Below are positions 16,593 to 24,175 of a stretch of 64,000 nucleotides of DNA, piece by piece. The position numbers were made by a program, and so were the translations under genes. A model generated the notes under the pieces. The model was not told where the DNA came from. It did no database searches and saw nothing but the letters and a program-made list of their open reading frames with translations. Source of the DNA: CAVZBW01 sp963778465 (GTDB taxonomy: Bacteria; Actinomycetota; Acidimicrobiia; Acidimicrobiales; RAAP-2); the NCBI GenBank assembly GCA_963778465.1, contig CAVZUK010000002.1, positions 1,054,001 through 1,118,000 on the forward strand. Reading direction: 5' to 3'. Every line of letters begins with the position of its first letter. Position 1 is the first letter of the stretch.

Positions 16593-17954
16593 TCATGGGG
16601 CGTGGGCGTCCTCGGGCGGCCGCTTGCCGAGACGGGGCATGCCCGACGCGACGCCCGGTAGATCGCGTCCGGGGAGCAGGCTGTGCCAATAGAGGGGTTG
16701 GAACAGTAGCTTGGCGAGGTGATTCAGCCGAGACTGACGTAGGAGCGGGAGGCCCACGGGTCCCGGATAGTGACCGGGCAGCGGCTCGGTCTCGTAGTTG
16801 AAGTCGATCATCAGCGCCTTGCCGAAACCGGTCTCGATGAAGCAGTTGGCGTGACCGTCGAAACTGGCGTCGAGAGGTTCGTTCGCCAGGAACCTTCGGA
16901 TGTTCTCCACCAGGACCTCGCCCTCGAAGTGCGTGACCGACCCGGCCTTGGAGGTGGGGATGCCCGCCGCGTCTCCCAGGGCGAAGACATGCTCGTCGGA
17001 CTTGGATTGGAGGGTGTGCTCGTCGACGGCGACGAAGCCAAGCTCGTCGCCGAGGCCGGGGGACCTGGCCACGTAGGGGGCACCCGAGTGCGCTGGCACG
17101 ACCACCGCCAGGTCGAAGGGGACCTCGCGCCCGTCGTAGGACACGAGGCGACCTCCGCGGCCGTCGACGGAGCCGGTGTTGAACTCCGTCACGAGGCCAA
17201 TTTCCTTTTCCTCGAGGAGCCCAGCGAGCGTCTTGGCGGCCACCGGTCGGGTAAAGGCCGCGTCGAGGGGCGTCACGAGGGTGAGCTCGACGCGGTCACG
17301 CACGTCGAGCTCGTGGAAGTACCAGTCTGCGAGGAAGCAGAACTCCAGCGGCGCCACGGGGCACTTGATGGGCATGTCCACCACGTTGACCACGACGCGC
17401 CCGCCGGCAAACCACTCGAGGGAGCGGGCCAGGGCCTCCGCCCCCTCGGGCGTGTAGAAGGTGTGGACCCTCTCGCCCCACCCCGGCCCGAGCAGTCCCT
17501 CGGTCTCCTGGGGTGCCAGCACCGCACCCGTCGCGACCACCAGGACGTCGTAGGAGAGGATCGTCGGAGCGCGCTCGCCACCGGCGGTCGAGTCCGGCAC
17601 GACCGCGTCGTTGCCGAGGTGGACCTCTCTCGCGCCGAGATCCACCCGCTCGACGGACGCCTGCACGAACTCGATCCCGCGGTGCAGTTGACGGTGGCGC
17701 GGCCGGGTGATCTCGTCGACCGTTGCGAGCCCGAACGGGATGAAGAGCAGGCCCGGCTGGTAGACGTGCACGTCGTTCTGGTCGACAACCGTGATCTCCG
17801 CCGCGCCCCCGAGGGTCCGGTGCAGACGGTTCGCTGCCAGGGTGCCCCCGGTGCCCGCACCGAGGACGACGATCCGCGGTGCCGCAAGGCTCGGCTTGGT
17901 CTGCCCGCTCACGACTGCATCGTGCTCCGGCGGTTGCCGGTGCAAAAGGGCCAT
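16593..17954 (-). CDS. Sulfide:quinone oxidoreductase-like flavoprotein
   Basis: This 453-residue FAD protein has an N-terminal dinucleotide fold (RIVVLGAGTGGTLAANRL), an ATG motif (LVVATGAVLAP) and the FAD-binding VFALGDAAGIPTSKAG. The segment DMPIKCPVAPLEFCF (Cys198 and Cys206) and the later HANCFIETGFGKALMIDFNYE carry cysteines placed like the redox cysteines of sulfide:quinone reductases. The enzyme would oxidise sulfide or a persulfide and reduce quinone at the membrane. ATG 17954 follows GAGGGTGGG; GTG 17912 is the alternative. A TACCCC/GGGGTA operator lies upstream, between it and the divergent methyltransferase gene. Confidence 0.85.
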   Translation of the reverse strand: MALLHRQPPEHDAVVSGQTKPSLAAPRIVVLGAGTGGTLAANRLHRTLGGAAEITVVDQNDVHVYQPGLLFIPFGLATVDEITRPRHRQLHRGIEFVQASVERVDLGAREVHLGNDAVVPDSTAGGERAPTILSYDVLVVATGAVLAPQETEGLLGPGWGERVHTFYTPEGAEALARSLEWFAGGRVVVNVVDMPIKCPVAPLEFCFLADWYFHELDVRDRVELTLVTPLDAAFTRPVAAKTLAGLLEEKEIGLVTEFNTGSVDGRGGRLVSYDGREVPFDLAVVVPAHSGAPYVARSPGLGDELGFVAVDEHTLQSKSDEHVFALGDAAGIPTSKAGSVTHFEGEVLVENIRRFLANEPLDASFDGHANCFIETGFGKALMIDFNYETEPLPGHYPGPVGLPLLRQSRLNHLAKLLFQPLYWHSLLPGRDLPGVASGMPRLGKRPPEDAHAP

Positions 17955-18010
17955 TGGTCCCACCCTCGGACGCGATGCCGTGCCGTTCCTCCAAGGGAAT
18001 CTGCACCAAG

Positions 18011-18028
18011 TACCCCTGGGGGTATGAT
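18011..18028. promoter_or_regulatory. CsoR/CstR-type operator overlapping a -10 element
   Basis: TACCCCTGGGGGTA (18011-18024) is a perfect 6-2-6 inverted repeat like the operators at 18954-18996. The sequence TATGAT (18023-18028) could be the -10 of the methyltransferase gene, with transcription starting at or next to ATG 18037, so repressor binding would block it. The SQR-like gene reads away on the other side. Confidence 0.65.
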
Positions 18029-18036
18029 GGCGAACC

Positions 18037-18648
18037 ATGGACCGGCACGAGTGGGACCAGCGCTACGCGACCGACGAGCTGATCTGGCGGGCTGATCCCA
18101 ACCGCGTCCTGGTGGAGGAGGTCTCGGGCGTCGACCCCGGACGCGCGCTCGACCTCGCGTGTGGGGAGGGCCGCAACGCCATCTGGCTGGCCGAACGGGG
18201 CTGGGTGGTTACGGGGGTCGACTTCTCTGCGGTCGGGTTGGCAAAGGCTGAGAGGCTGGCGGCCAATCGCGGGGTGCGCGTGACGTGGATCGAGGAGGAC
18301 GTGGTCGCCTGGGCTCCGGCCCGCGAGTCCTTCGACCTCGTGGCCGTCCTGTACCTGCAGCTACCCCCCGTGGACCGCCGCCGGGCGCTCGAGGGCGCAG
18401 CCGGCGCATTGGCCCCGGGTGGCACGATCATCGTGGTCGGCCACGACTCGACGAACCTCACCGAAGGCTACGGAGGCCCGAAGGATCCGGCGGTGCTCTA
18501 CGGCCCAGAGGACCTCGTGAGCGATCTCGGTGGGCTGGAGATCGAGCGCGCCGAGCGGGTCCGCCGCCCCGTCGAGACGGAGAGCGGCGTGGTCGACGCC
18601 ATCGACGCGCTGGTGCGGGCGCGGCGGCCGATCAGGCCAGTTTCATGA
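18037..18648 (+). CDS. Class I SAM-dependent methyltransferase
   Basis: This 203-residue protein has the Rossmann SAM site ALDLACGEGRNAIWLAERG (motif I) and VTGVDFSAVGLAKAE (motif II acidic residue). FDLVAVLYLQLP follows, and APGGTIIVVGHD is the post-III strand. The size and the WDQRYAT start resemble TehB and thiopurine-type small-molecule methyltransferases. The setting among sulfur and persulfide genes suggests a thiol or metalloid substrate, which is inference. The 3' end overlaps the repressor gene by 17 bases. Confidence 0.87.
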   Translation: MDRHEWDQRYATDELIWRADPNRVLVEEVSGVDPGRALDLACGEGRNAIWLAERGWVVTGVDFSAVGLAKAERLAANRGVRVTWIEEDVVAWAPARESFDLVAVLYLQLPPVDRRRALEGAAGALAPGGTIIVVGHDSTNLTEGYGGPKDPAVLYGPEDLVSDLGGLEIERAERVRRPVETESGVVDAIDALVRARRPIRPVS

Positions 18649-18901
18649 ACATCCTCTGGACCACCTCGAGGGGATAGCCGTCCGCCTCGGCCTCCTCCGG
18701 ATGCTCGACGCAGTAGGTGAGCCCGGCGGCAACCAGGCGGAACCCGGCCTGCTCGAGCGCCTTGGTCGCGGCCGAGATCTGAGAGACCACGTCGCGACAC
18801 TCGCGACCCTGGTCGAGCATGCGCTCGATCCCGTCGATCTGCCCGGCGACCCGGTGCAGGCGCTTGCGGACGTCCCCGATGACTTCGTCAGGCAACTGCA
18901 T
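18632..18901 (-). CDS. CsoR-family repressor, CstR-like (persulfide-type, no copper His)
   Basis: This 89-residue all-helical repressor has the family opening VRKRLHRVAGQIDGIERMLDQGREC. Cys35 and Cys64 are 29 residues apart, as in CstR. The copper-ligand His of CsoR, four residues before the second Cys, is Gly60 here, so copper sensing is unlikely. CstR proteins react with persulfides and de-repress sulfide-detoxifying genes. ATG 18901 has the Shine-Dalgarno site GAGGAG. Operators lie in its own upstream region and before the SQR/methyltransferase pair, so autoregulation plus control of both neighbours is likely. Confidence 0.88.
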   Translation of the reverse strand: MQLPDEVIGDVRKRLHRVAGQIDGIERMLDQGRECRDVVSQISAATKALEQAGFRLVAAGLTYCVEHPEEAEADGYPLEVVQRMFMKLA

Positions 18902-18953
18902 GGCACTCCTCGGTAGCTTCGCCGGCCGGTAGCCGGCGGCCTTCGGCCTAGAG

Positions 18954-18996
18954 CATACCCCACCCGGTATGGTATACCTATACCCGTAGGGGTATA
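18954..18996. promoter_or_regulatory. Two CsoR/CstR-type operators between the repressor and the MMPL gene
   Basis: Operator one is an 18-base inverted repeat with arms CATACC and GGTATG (18954-18971). Operator two is TATACCC-GTAG-GGGTATA (18979-18996), a perfect 7-base repeat. Both lie between divergent starts at 18901 and 19060, so one repressor can shut both promoters. Confidence 0.78.
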
Positions 18997-19059
18997 CGGC
19001 TGAAGACAGCCTCCCGACCAGAGGGGAAGGCGGAGCCTTCCGACCGAAGGAGACCGGCC

Positions 19060-21309
19060 ATGGCACCGAGCGCGGGCACCGACATCGCCGACAGGACCGA
19101 GCGGAGGGATACGACGCCCGTCGCGGACGAGAGGCCGGCCGGGCCTGGAGAACCTGCCGGATCGGGGCACGTTCGATCCTCGGGTGGTGCGCTCGCCCGC
19201 GTCGGCACCTGGGCGGCCGAGCATCTCCGAGCCGTCATCTTGTTGTGGCTCGTGGTGCTGGCCGCCTTCGGGGCCTTCGCGCCCAAGGTGGAGCACGCCC
19301 TGGCGGGGGCGGGCTGGCAGGATTCCACCAGCCAGTCCGTCCAGGCGAGGACCGTTGTCCAGCGAGACTTCGCAGGACTCGGCTCGAGCGCACTGCAGGT
19401 TGTCGTCGTCGACCATCGCGCTCCGATCGCCGGCGACCCGGCTGCCCGTGCCGTCCTCGGCGACGTCGCCCGGACGCTCCGCGCCGATCCTCGAGTCTCC
19501 GCAGTGGAGCTTCCACGGCCCGGGCTGACGCTGTCCCGCGACGGACGGACCGGGGTCGTGATCGCCGGGGCGAGGGGCGATACCAACGCGATGGTGCGGG
19601 CCGCCGACGCGCTGTCACGTCCCCTCCAGGGGCTCTCGAGACCGGGCGTCTCGGTCACCTTGACGGGCGACAGCGCCCTCTGGGCGAACTTCAACTCGGC
19701 GAACCGGACCGCCATGTTGCGTTCCGAGATGTTGTCGTGGCCGGTGACCATCGTCATCTTGGTGATCGCCTTTGGGAGCCTGGTCGCGGCCGGTCTGCCC
19801 CTCCTGCTCACCATGGTGGGGCTGCTGGTGGCAGCCGGGGCCCTGGTGCTCACCACCTACGTGGCCCCCGTCTCGATCTGGGCTCTCAACTTCGCGCTGA
19901 TGTTCGCCCTGGCGCTCGGCATCGATTACGCCCTCTTCCTGGTCATGAGGTTCAGAGCCGCCCTCGAGCGCCGCCACGCCCGGGCTGGCGACCGTGGCGC
20001 TGCGGTGGAGGCGGTCGCCGAGACGATGGACACGGCCGGCAAGGCGGTGGCCTTCAGCGCGGTGACGGTGCTGGCGGCCCTGGCCTCGATCCTCCTCGTC
20101 CCGAGCCCGGCGTTCCGGAGCATGGCGCTCGGGATCATGCTCGCGGTGATCGCCGTGCTCGCAGCGACCCTGACCTTGCTTCCCGCCGTCCTCGGTCGGC
20201 TGGGAACCCGCATCAACGCCGGTGCGATCCGCCTCCCCGGACGTTCCCGGCAGGGAGAAGGTCGCCTCGATCGCGCGCTGCACGCCTGGGGCCGGTTCAT
20301 CTGGCGCCACCCGGTGCCCGTCGGTCTCGCAGCGCTGCTCGCGCTCCTACTGGCGGCCGCGCCGGTCCTCGGGCTCCGCACGAACATGCCTTCCATCACC
20401 ATCGTCCCGGCGAGCGCCAATGCGCGCATCGGCTACGAGCAGGTGACGGCGGCGTTCGGCCCGGGTGGGCCGGGCACCCTCCAGGTCCTCGTCCCGGCCG
20501 CCGAGCAGCACCAGGCCATGGCCCGGCTGCACGCCACCCAAGGGGTCGCGGCTGCCGTTGCCGGTCCAACGAGCGCCGGGTGGACGCTTGACCAGGTGGT
20601 GCCCACGTCCGGTCCGTCGACCCCGGCCACGGGGGCGACGATCGACCAACTCCGCAACACCCTCCCGCAAGGCAGCCTGGTCGGCGGCGCGGCGACGGAG
20701 AATTACGACCTGCAGCGCTCCTTGGCCGGCCACACCCCACTCGTCTTCGGGTTGCTGGCCGTGCTCGGATTCCTGCTGCTCCTCGTTGCCCTGCGCGCCC
20801 CTCTGGTGGCCGGAGCCGGCGTGTTGATCACGGCGCTGTCGGTTGCGGGCGCCTTCGGGATCGCCCGGCTGGTCTTTCAAGACGGCATGCTCTCCGGCCT
20901 TCTCGGGTTCCAGCCCCAGGGCTTCGTCGACGCATGGGGGCCGCTCTTCTTCGGTGCGATGGTGTTCGGCGTGGCGATGGACTACACGCTCTTCCTGCTC
21001 TCCGCCGCCAAGGAGCGCTACGAGACCCATCCCGATCCGGAGCACGCCATGGTCGGATCGATGCGCACCTCGGGGAGGGTCGTGGTCTCGGCCGCGGCCG
21101 TCATGATCGCCGTGTTCTTGACCTTCGCCCTGTCGGGTCCGCTCGCGCCCAAGGAGATGGGGGTCATCCTGGCCGTCGCGGTGGCGCTCGACGCAGTCGT
21201 GGTCCGTCTCGTTCTCCTGCCGGTCCTGCTGCGGATCGGGGGCCATGGGATCTGGAGGCTTCCCGGCTGGCTCGACAGGCTTCTGCCAGCCGTGCGCTTC
21301 GCGCACTGA
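19060..21309 (+). CDS. MMPL/RND-family transporter
   Basis: This is a 749-residue membrane protein with the MMPL layout. One helix (AVILLWLVVLAAFGAFAPKVE) precedes a periplasmic loop, then a five-helix block including VTIVILVIAFGSLVAAGLPLLLTMVGLLV and FALMFALALGIDYALFLVMRFR. A second loop leads to the repeated block (LVFGLLAVLGFLLLLVALRAP, then GVAMDYTLFLLS). The GIDYALFLV and AMDYTLFLL motifs carry the proton-relay Asp/Tyr pairs. It probably exports a lipid or small hydrophobic compound using the proton gradient. ATG 19060 follows GAAGGAG. The repressor operators are directly upstream. Confidence 0.9.
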   Translation: MAPSAGTDIADRTERRDTTPVADERPAGPGEPAGSGHVRSSGGALARVGTWAAEHLRAVILLWLVVLAAFGAFAPKVEHALAGAGWQDSTSQSVQARTVVQRDFAGLGSSALQVVVVDHRAPIAGDPAARAVLGDVARTLRADPRVSAVELPRPGLTLSRDGRTGVVIAGARGDTNAMVRAADALSRPLQGLSRPGVSVTLTGDSALWANFNSANRTAMLRSEMLSWPVTIVILVIAFGSLVAAGLPLLLTMVGLLVAAGALVLTTYVAPVSIWALNFALMFALALGIDYALFLVMRFRAALERRHARAGDRGAAVEAVAETMDTAGKAVAFSAVTVLAALASILLVPSPAFRSMALGIMLAVIAVLAATLTLLPAVLGRLGTRINAGAIRLPGRSRQGEGRLDRALHAWGRFIWRHPVPVGLAALLALLLAAAPVLGLRTNMPSITIVPASANARIGYEQVTAAFGPGGPGTLQVLVPAAEQHQAMARLHATQGVAAAVAGPTSAGWTLDQVVPTSGPSTPATGATIDQLRNTLPQGSLVGGAATENYDLQRSLAGHTPLVFGLLAVLGFLLLLVALRAPLVAGAGVLITALSVAGAFGIARLVFQDGMLSGLLGFQPQGFVDAWGPLFFGAMVFGVAMDYTLFLLSAAKERYETHPDPEHAMVGSMRTSGRVVVSAAAVMIAVFLTFALSGPLAPKEMGVILAVAVALDAVVVRLVLLPVLLRIGGHGIWRLPGWLDRLLPAVRFAH

Positions 21310-21378
21310 CGGCGAGCGGGGCCACCGTCGGGCCGGGCCCGGAACCGCAACTGCAACCGCGTCAGGGTCGCGAGCTGC

Positions 21379-22335
21379 TCAAGCCGGCTTGGCGCCGCGG
21401 CGCAGGAGCTCGCCGAGCTCACCCGGATCGAAGTTGCTCGGCTCCGAGGTGTGCAGGAAGTCGAGGAGGATCTCGGCCAATCGCCGGGGCGCCTCGACCT
21501 GGGGGAAGTGGCCGACGTCGTCCATCACGGCCAGGCGGCTGTTGGGGATGGCGGCGTGCGCCTGGTGGGCATGGACGACGGGAATGATCCGGTCCTTCTC
21601 GCCCCACACGATGAGCGTCGGCATGCGCGCCGCCAGGTAGACGCGGTCCATGGCGGTCACCGACTGACCGCCGGGGTCGATCACGCCTCGTACGGTGCGG
21701 ACGAAGGCGCGGCGGCTCTCGGGGTCCGTCAGCGAGCTGTAGGCGCGCCAGACCTCGGCCGCTCCGGGATTGCGGACGCCGAGACTCCAGAGCACCCTCT
21801 CGACCACGTCGCCCGCCCGTCGAGCAAAGTCCGGGAAGAGGAGCGGCATCACGTACTCTGCCGCCGGCAGGGTGATCGCCCGCAGGACCCAGTTCACCTC
21901 GCGGCCCAGCCCGCCGGCGTCGACGAGCACCAGTCGTTCGCAGAGCTCGGGGAATTGGTAGGCGAACTGCAGGGCGACCCCGCCGCCGAAGGACTGCCCC
22001 ACCACCGTCGCCCGCCGGATCCCGAGCACGTGCAGGAGATCGCGCATCGCGCTGGCGTGGTTGCCCAGGGAGTAGTCGCCCGAGTCCTTGGTGGACGCGC
22101 CGTGTCCGGGGAAGTCCGGCGCGAGGACGGTGTACTCGCTCTGCAGGAGCCGCATGACCGGCACCCACGTCGACGAGCTCCCGGCCATGCCGTGGAGCAG
22201 GAGCACGACGGGGCCCTTGCCGCCGCTCCGGAAGGCCACGCTCTGGCCGTGGATCGAGAGTTGGTGCACCGGGAATTCCTCGGATCGACCCGAGGCCCGG
22301 CCGGTCGCTGTCCGAGCTGCTTGCTTCGCCGCCAC
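21379..22335 (-). CDS. Alpha/beta hydrolase
   Basis: This 318-residue hydrolase has VVLLLHGMAGSSSTW (oxyanion-hole HG), the nucleophile elbow VVGQSFGGGVAL, the acid in IVWGEKDRIIP and the catalytic His in MDDVGHFPQVEAP. It resembles epoxide-hydrolase or C-C bond hydrolase relatives; the substrate is unknown. GTG 22335 lies 8 bases after the DUF1918 stop, so it should be transcribed with that gene from the box at 22623-22636. An upstream in-frame extension exists but overlaps DUF1918 and looks non-coding. Confidence 0.88.
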   Translation of the reverse strand: MAAKQAARTATGRASGRSEEFPVHQLSIHGQSVAFRSGGKGPVVLLLHGMAGSSSTWVPVMRLLQSEYTVLAPDFPGHGASTKDSGDYSLGNHASAMRDLLHVLGIRRATVVGQSFGGGVALQFAYQFPELCERLVLVDAGGLGREVNWVLRAITLPAAEYVMPLLFPDFARRAGDVVERVLWSLGVRNPGAAEVWRAYSSLTDPESRRAFVRTVRGVIDPGGQSVTAMDRVYLAARMPTLIVWGEKDRIIPVVHAHQAHAAIPNSRLAVMDDVGHFPQVEAPRRLAEILLDFLHTSEPSNFDPGELGELLRRGAKPA

Positions 22336-22343
22336 CTCGGATC

Positions 22344-22550
22344 TCAGACGTGCGCGTCGCTCTGGTTGGACGGTTCGAGAAAGGCGTCGCTTCCAGGGAA
22401 GAACAGGGTTTCGTGACCGTTGTCCGACCAGCGGACGAGGTAGGGGGGGCCCCCGTGCTCGCCGTGGACCTCGATGACCTCGCAGTCCCGGACGGGCATG
22501 TCGATGTGATGTCCCTTGACCACGATCCGATCGCCGGGCTTGGCCTCCAT
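22344..22550 (-). CDS. DUF1918 protein
   Basis: This 68-residue protein begins MEAKPGDRIVVKG and contains GPPYLVRWSDNGHETLFFPGSDA, the DUF1918 signature of small actinobacterial beta-barrel proteins of unknown function. A strong Shine-Dalgarno site (AAGGAGG) precedes ATG 22550. The predicted transcript starts at 22587. The alpha/beta hydrolase follows as the second gene. Confidence 0.88.
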   Translation of the reverse strand: MEAKPGDRIVVKGHHIDMPVRDCEVIEVHGEHGGPPYLVRWSDNGHETLFFPGSDAFLEPSNQSDAHV

Positions 22551-22586
22551 GGGGTCCTCCTTCCGTCGACATCGGAACCGTCGCTC

Positions 22587-22636
22587 TACCGAGAGCCTGG
22601 CTTGCGCCTGGACGGGGCGCTAGGGACCTAGGTCAC
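22587..22636 (-). promoter_or_regulatory. DosR-like box and promoter of the DUF1918-hydrolase pair
   Basis: Toward the gene the box is GTGACCTAGGTCCC (22636-22623), close to a perfect palindrome. The -10 is CAGGCT (22599-22594), and the predicted start is 22587, leaving a 37-base leader. Confidence 0.6.
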
Positions 22637-22654
22637 CTGGTGAGCCAGGCCCGA

Positions 22655-22704
22655 AGGACCTTTGGCCCTTTCCGCCGACCACATCGCAAACGATACTGGC
22701 CGCG
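22655..22704 (+). promoter_or_regulatory. DosR-like box and promoter of the CBS-PRPP-phosphoribosyltransferase operon
   Basis: The box is AGGACCTTTGGCCC (22655-22668), the -10 is GATACT (22692-22697) and the predicted start is 22704. It lies back to back with the DUF1918 promoter, 18 bases between the two boxes. Confidence 0.62.
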
Positions 22705-22745
22705 ACCCGGGAGTGTCCGCCTGGGAGGCCAAGGAGGCTCAGAGC

Positions 22746-23144
22746 GTGGCTCTCGAGGAAAAGGTTCAGAGCGTCTCCCGGAGGGCGCCCGTGCTCGTGG
22801 AGCCCGATGCCACGCTGCGCGCCGCTGCTCGCACGATGTGGCTCGAGTCCGTGGGAGCCCTGGTCGTCGGCCACGAGAGCAACGCCCAGGGCGTCCTTTC
22901 CGAGCGGGACGTGGTTGCGGAGCTGGCCCGAGGGGGCGATCCCGACGTCGTGACCGTCCGGGAGGCGATGACTGGCCATCTCGTTGCCACGAGGTTCGAG
23001 GATCCCCTGCACGAGGCCGCGTACCAGATGCTCGATAACGCGATCCGGCATGTCCCGGTGGTGGACGGGTGCGGCAGGGTGGTCGGCATGGTCTCTATCA
23101 GGGATCTCCTCCGCCCGATCCTGCTCGATGGGATGCGCGGGTAG
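22746..23144 (+). CDS. CBS-pair protein (Hrp1/Rv2626c-like)
   Basis: This protein of about 132 residues is made of two CBS motifs. The first is VEPDATLRAAARTMWLESVGALVVG with VLSERDVVAELA; the second is DPLHEAAYQMLDNAIRHVPVVDGCGRVVGMVSIRDLL. It has no other domain, as in the DosR-regulon protein Hrp1 of M. tuberculosis. CBS pairs bind adenine nucleotides. GTG 22746 is chosen because AAGGAGG lies 8 bases upstream and because in-frame codons before 22704 precede the predicted transcript start; GTG 22713 is an alternative. Confidence 0.87.
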   Translation: MALEEKVQSVSRRAPVLVEPDATLRAAARTMWLESVGALVVGHESNAQGVLSERDVVAELARGGDPDVVTVREAMTGHLVATRFEDPLHEAAYQMLDNAIRHVPVVDGCGRVVGMVSIRDLLRPILLDGMRG

Positions 23145-23152
23145 GAGCCGCC

Positions 23153-24175
23153 GTGACGCCGCGCGTCGTCGCCGGGTCGTCCAGCGTCGGCTTGGCGGCG
23201 GAGGTCTCGAAGCTGCTCGGCATCCAGCCGGTCGAGGCCGCGCTCGATCCCTTCCCCGACGGCGAGCGGCACGTGCTGGTCGACGACCTCCGAGGGGACG
23301 ACGTCTACGTCGTCCAGTCGACGGGACCGCCGGTCAACGATCATCTTGTCGAGCTACTGCTGCTGCTCGATGCCTGCACGAGGTCGGGTGCCGCGAGGGT
23401 CACCGCCGTCGTGCCGTACCTGGGCTACGCGCGCCACGACCGCCGGACACGCGCCGGGCAGGCGATCGGCGCCAGGGTGGTCGCCCACGCCCTCGCCCAA
23501 GCCGGCGCCGATCGGCTCGTTTCGGTCGATCCGCACGGCACGGGACTCGAGAGCATGTCGCCCGTGCCCGTCGAGTCGCTCAGCGCGATTCCCATCCTGA
23601 CGGCCGCGGTGCGGCTCGACGGGCTCGGCGTCGTGGTGGCCCCGGACCTCGGAGCGGTGCGGCTGGCGGAGCGGTTCGCGGGAGTGCTCGGCCTGCCGGT
23701 GGCGGTCGTCCGCAAGAGGCGCACGAGCGGGACCGAGGTTCGCGCCGAGGAGCTCGTGGGAGACGTCACGGGCCGGCGACCCATCGTGGTCGACGACATG
23801 ATCGCGACGGGTGCCACCATCGAGGCCGCGGCCCGGCTGGTCGGCCAGCGAGGCGCCCGTGCCGGCCTCGTCGTGGCGGCCGCGCACGGCGTGTTCGTCG
23901 GGGAGTGGCCGGAGACCTTCCATCGCCTCTGCCCGTCACGGGTCGTCGTCACCGACACCCTGGGCTCTGCGGGGGTCGTCACCGACACCCTGGGCTCTGC
24001 GGGGGTCGTCACCGACACCCTGGGCTCAAGGGGCGCCGGCGCGGCGATCGAGCGGCTCTCGATCGCTCCCCTGCTGTGCGACGCGATCGCCCGGCTCCAC
24101 CGGGAGGAGGCCCTCGACGACCTGGCGTTTCCGGGCGACCGCGAGCGGGGGGAGGATGGCCATGGGATTTCGTGA
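23153..24175 (+). CDS. Ribose-phosphate pyrophosphokinase-like protein with internal triplication
   Basis: This 340-residue protein resembles PRPP synthetase: GSSSVGLAAEVSKLLG and DPFPDGERHVLV at the N-terminus, VVPYLGYARHDRR in the catalytic region, VSVDPHG, and the PRPP-binding loop VVDDMIATGATIEAAA. The C-terminal part carries the peptide VVTDTLGSAG three times in tandem where normal enzymes have one VTDT segment. GTG 23153 has GGAG 6 bases upstream, just after the CBS stop. Divergence from housekeeping Prs and the neighbourhood suggest a dedicated isozyme feeding the next gene, a phosphoribosyltransferase. Confidence 0.83.
   Translation: MTPRVVAGSSSVGLAAEVSKLLGIQPVEAALDPFPDGERHVLVDDLRGDDVYVVQSTGPPVNDHLVELLLLLDACTRSGAARVTAVVPYLGYARHDRRTRAGQAIGARVVAHALAQAGADRLVSVDPHGTGLESMSPVPVESLSAIPILTAAVRLDGLGVVVAPDLGAVRLAERFAGVLGLPVAVVRKRRTSGTEVRAEELVGDVTGRRPIVVDDMIATGATIEAAARLVGQRGARAGLVVAAAHGVFVGEWPETFHRLCPSRVVVTDTLGSAGVVTDTLGSAGVVTDTLGSRGAGAAIERLSIAPLLCDAIARLHREEALDDLAFPGDRERGEDGHGIS
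23945..24027. repeat. 30-bp tandem repeat inside the PRPP synthetase-like gene
   Basis: Two exact 30-base units (23945-23974 and 23975-24004) and a third of 23 bases (24005-24027) follow one another. They start with GTCGTCACCGACACC, keep the reading frame and add 10 residues each. Exact identity implies recent duplication, or an assembly collapse/expansion site. Confidence 0.9.

Noticed and set aside
18632..18901. Copper-sensing CsoR
   Set aside because: The copper-ligand His is replaced by Gly60 and the neighbourhood is sulfur-related with no copper ATPase or chaperone; a CstR-like role fits better.
22344..22572. Long N-terminal extension of the alpha/beta hydrolase up to 22572
   Set aside because: The extension overlaps the DUF1918 gene entirely and has no domain; GTG 22335 just after the DUF1918 stop is a better start.
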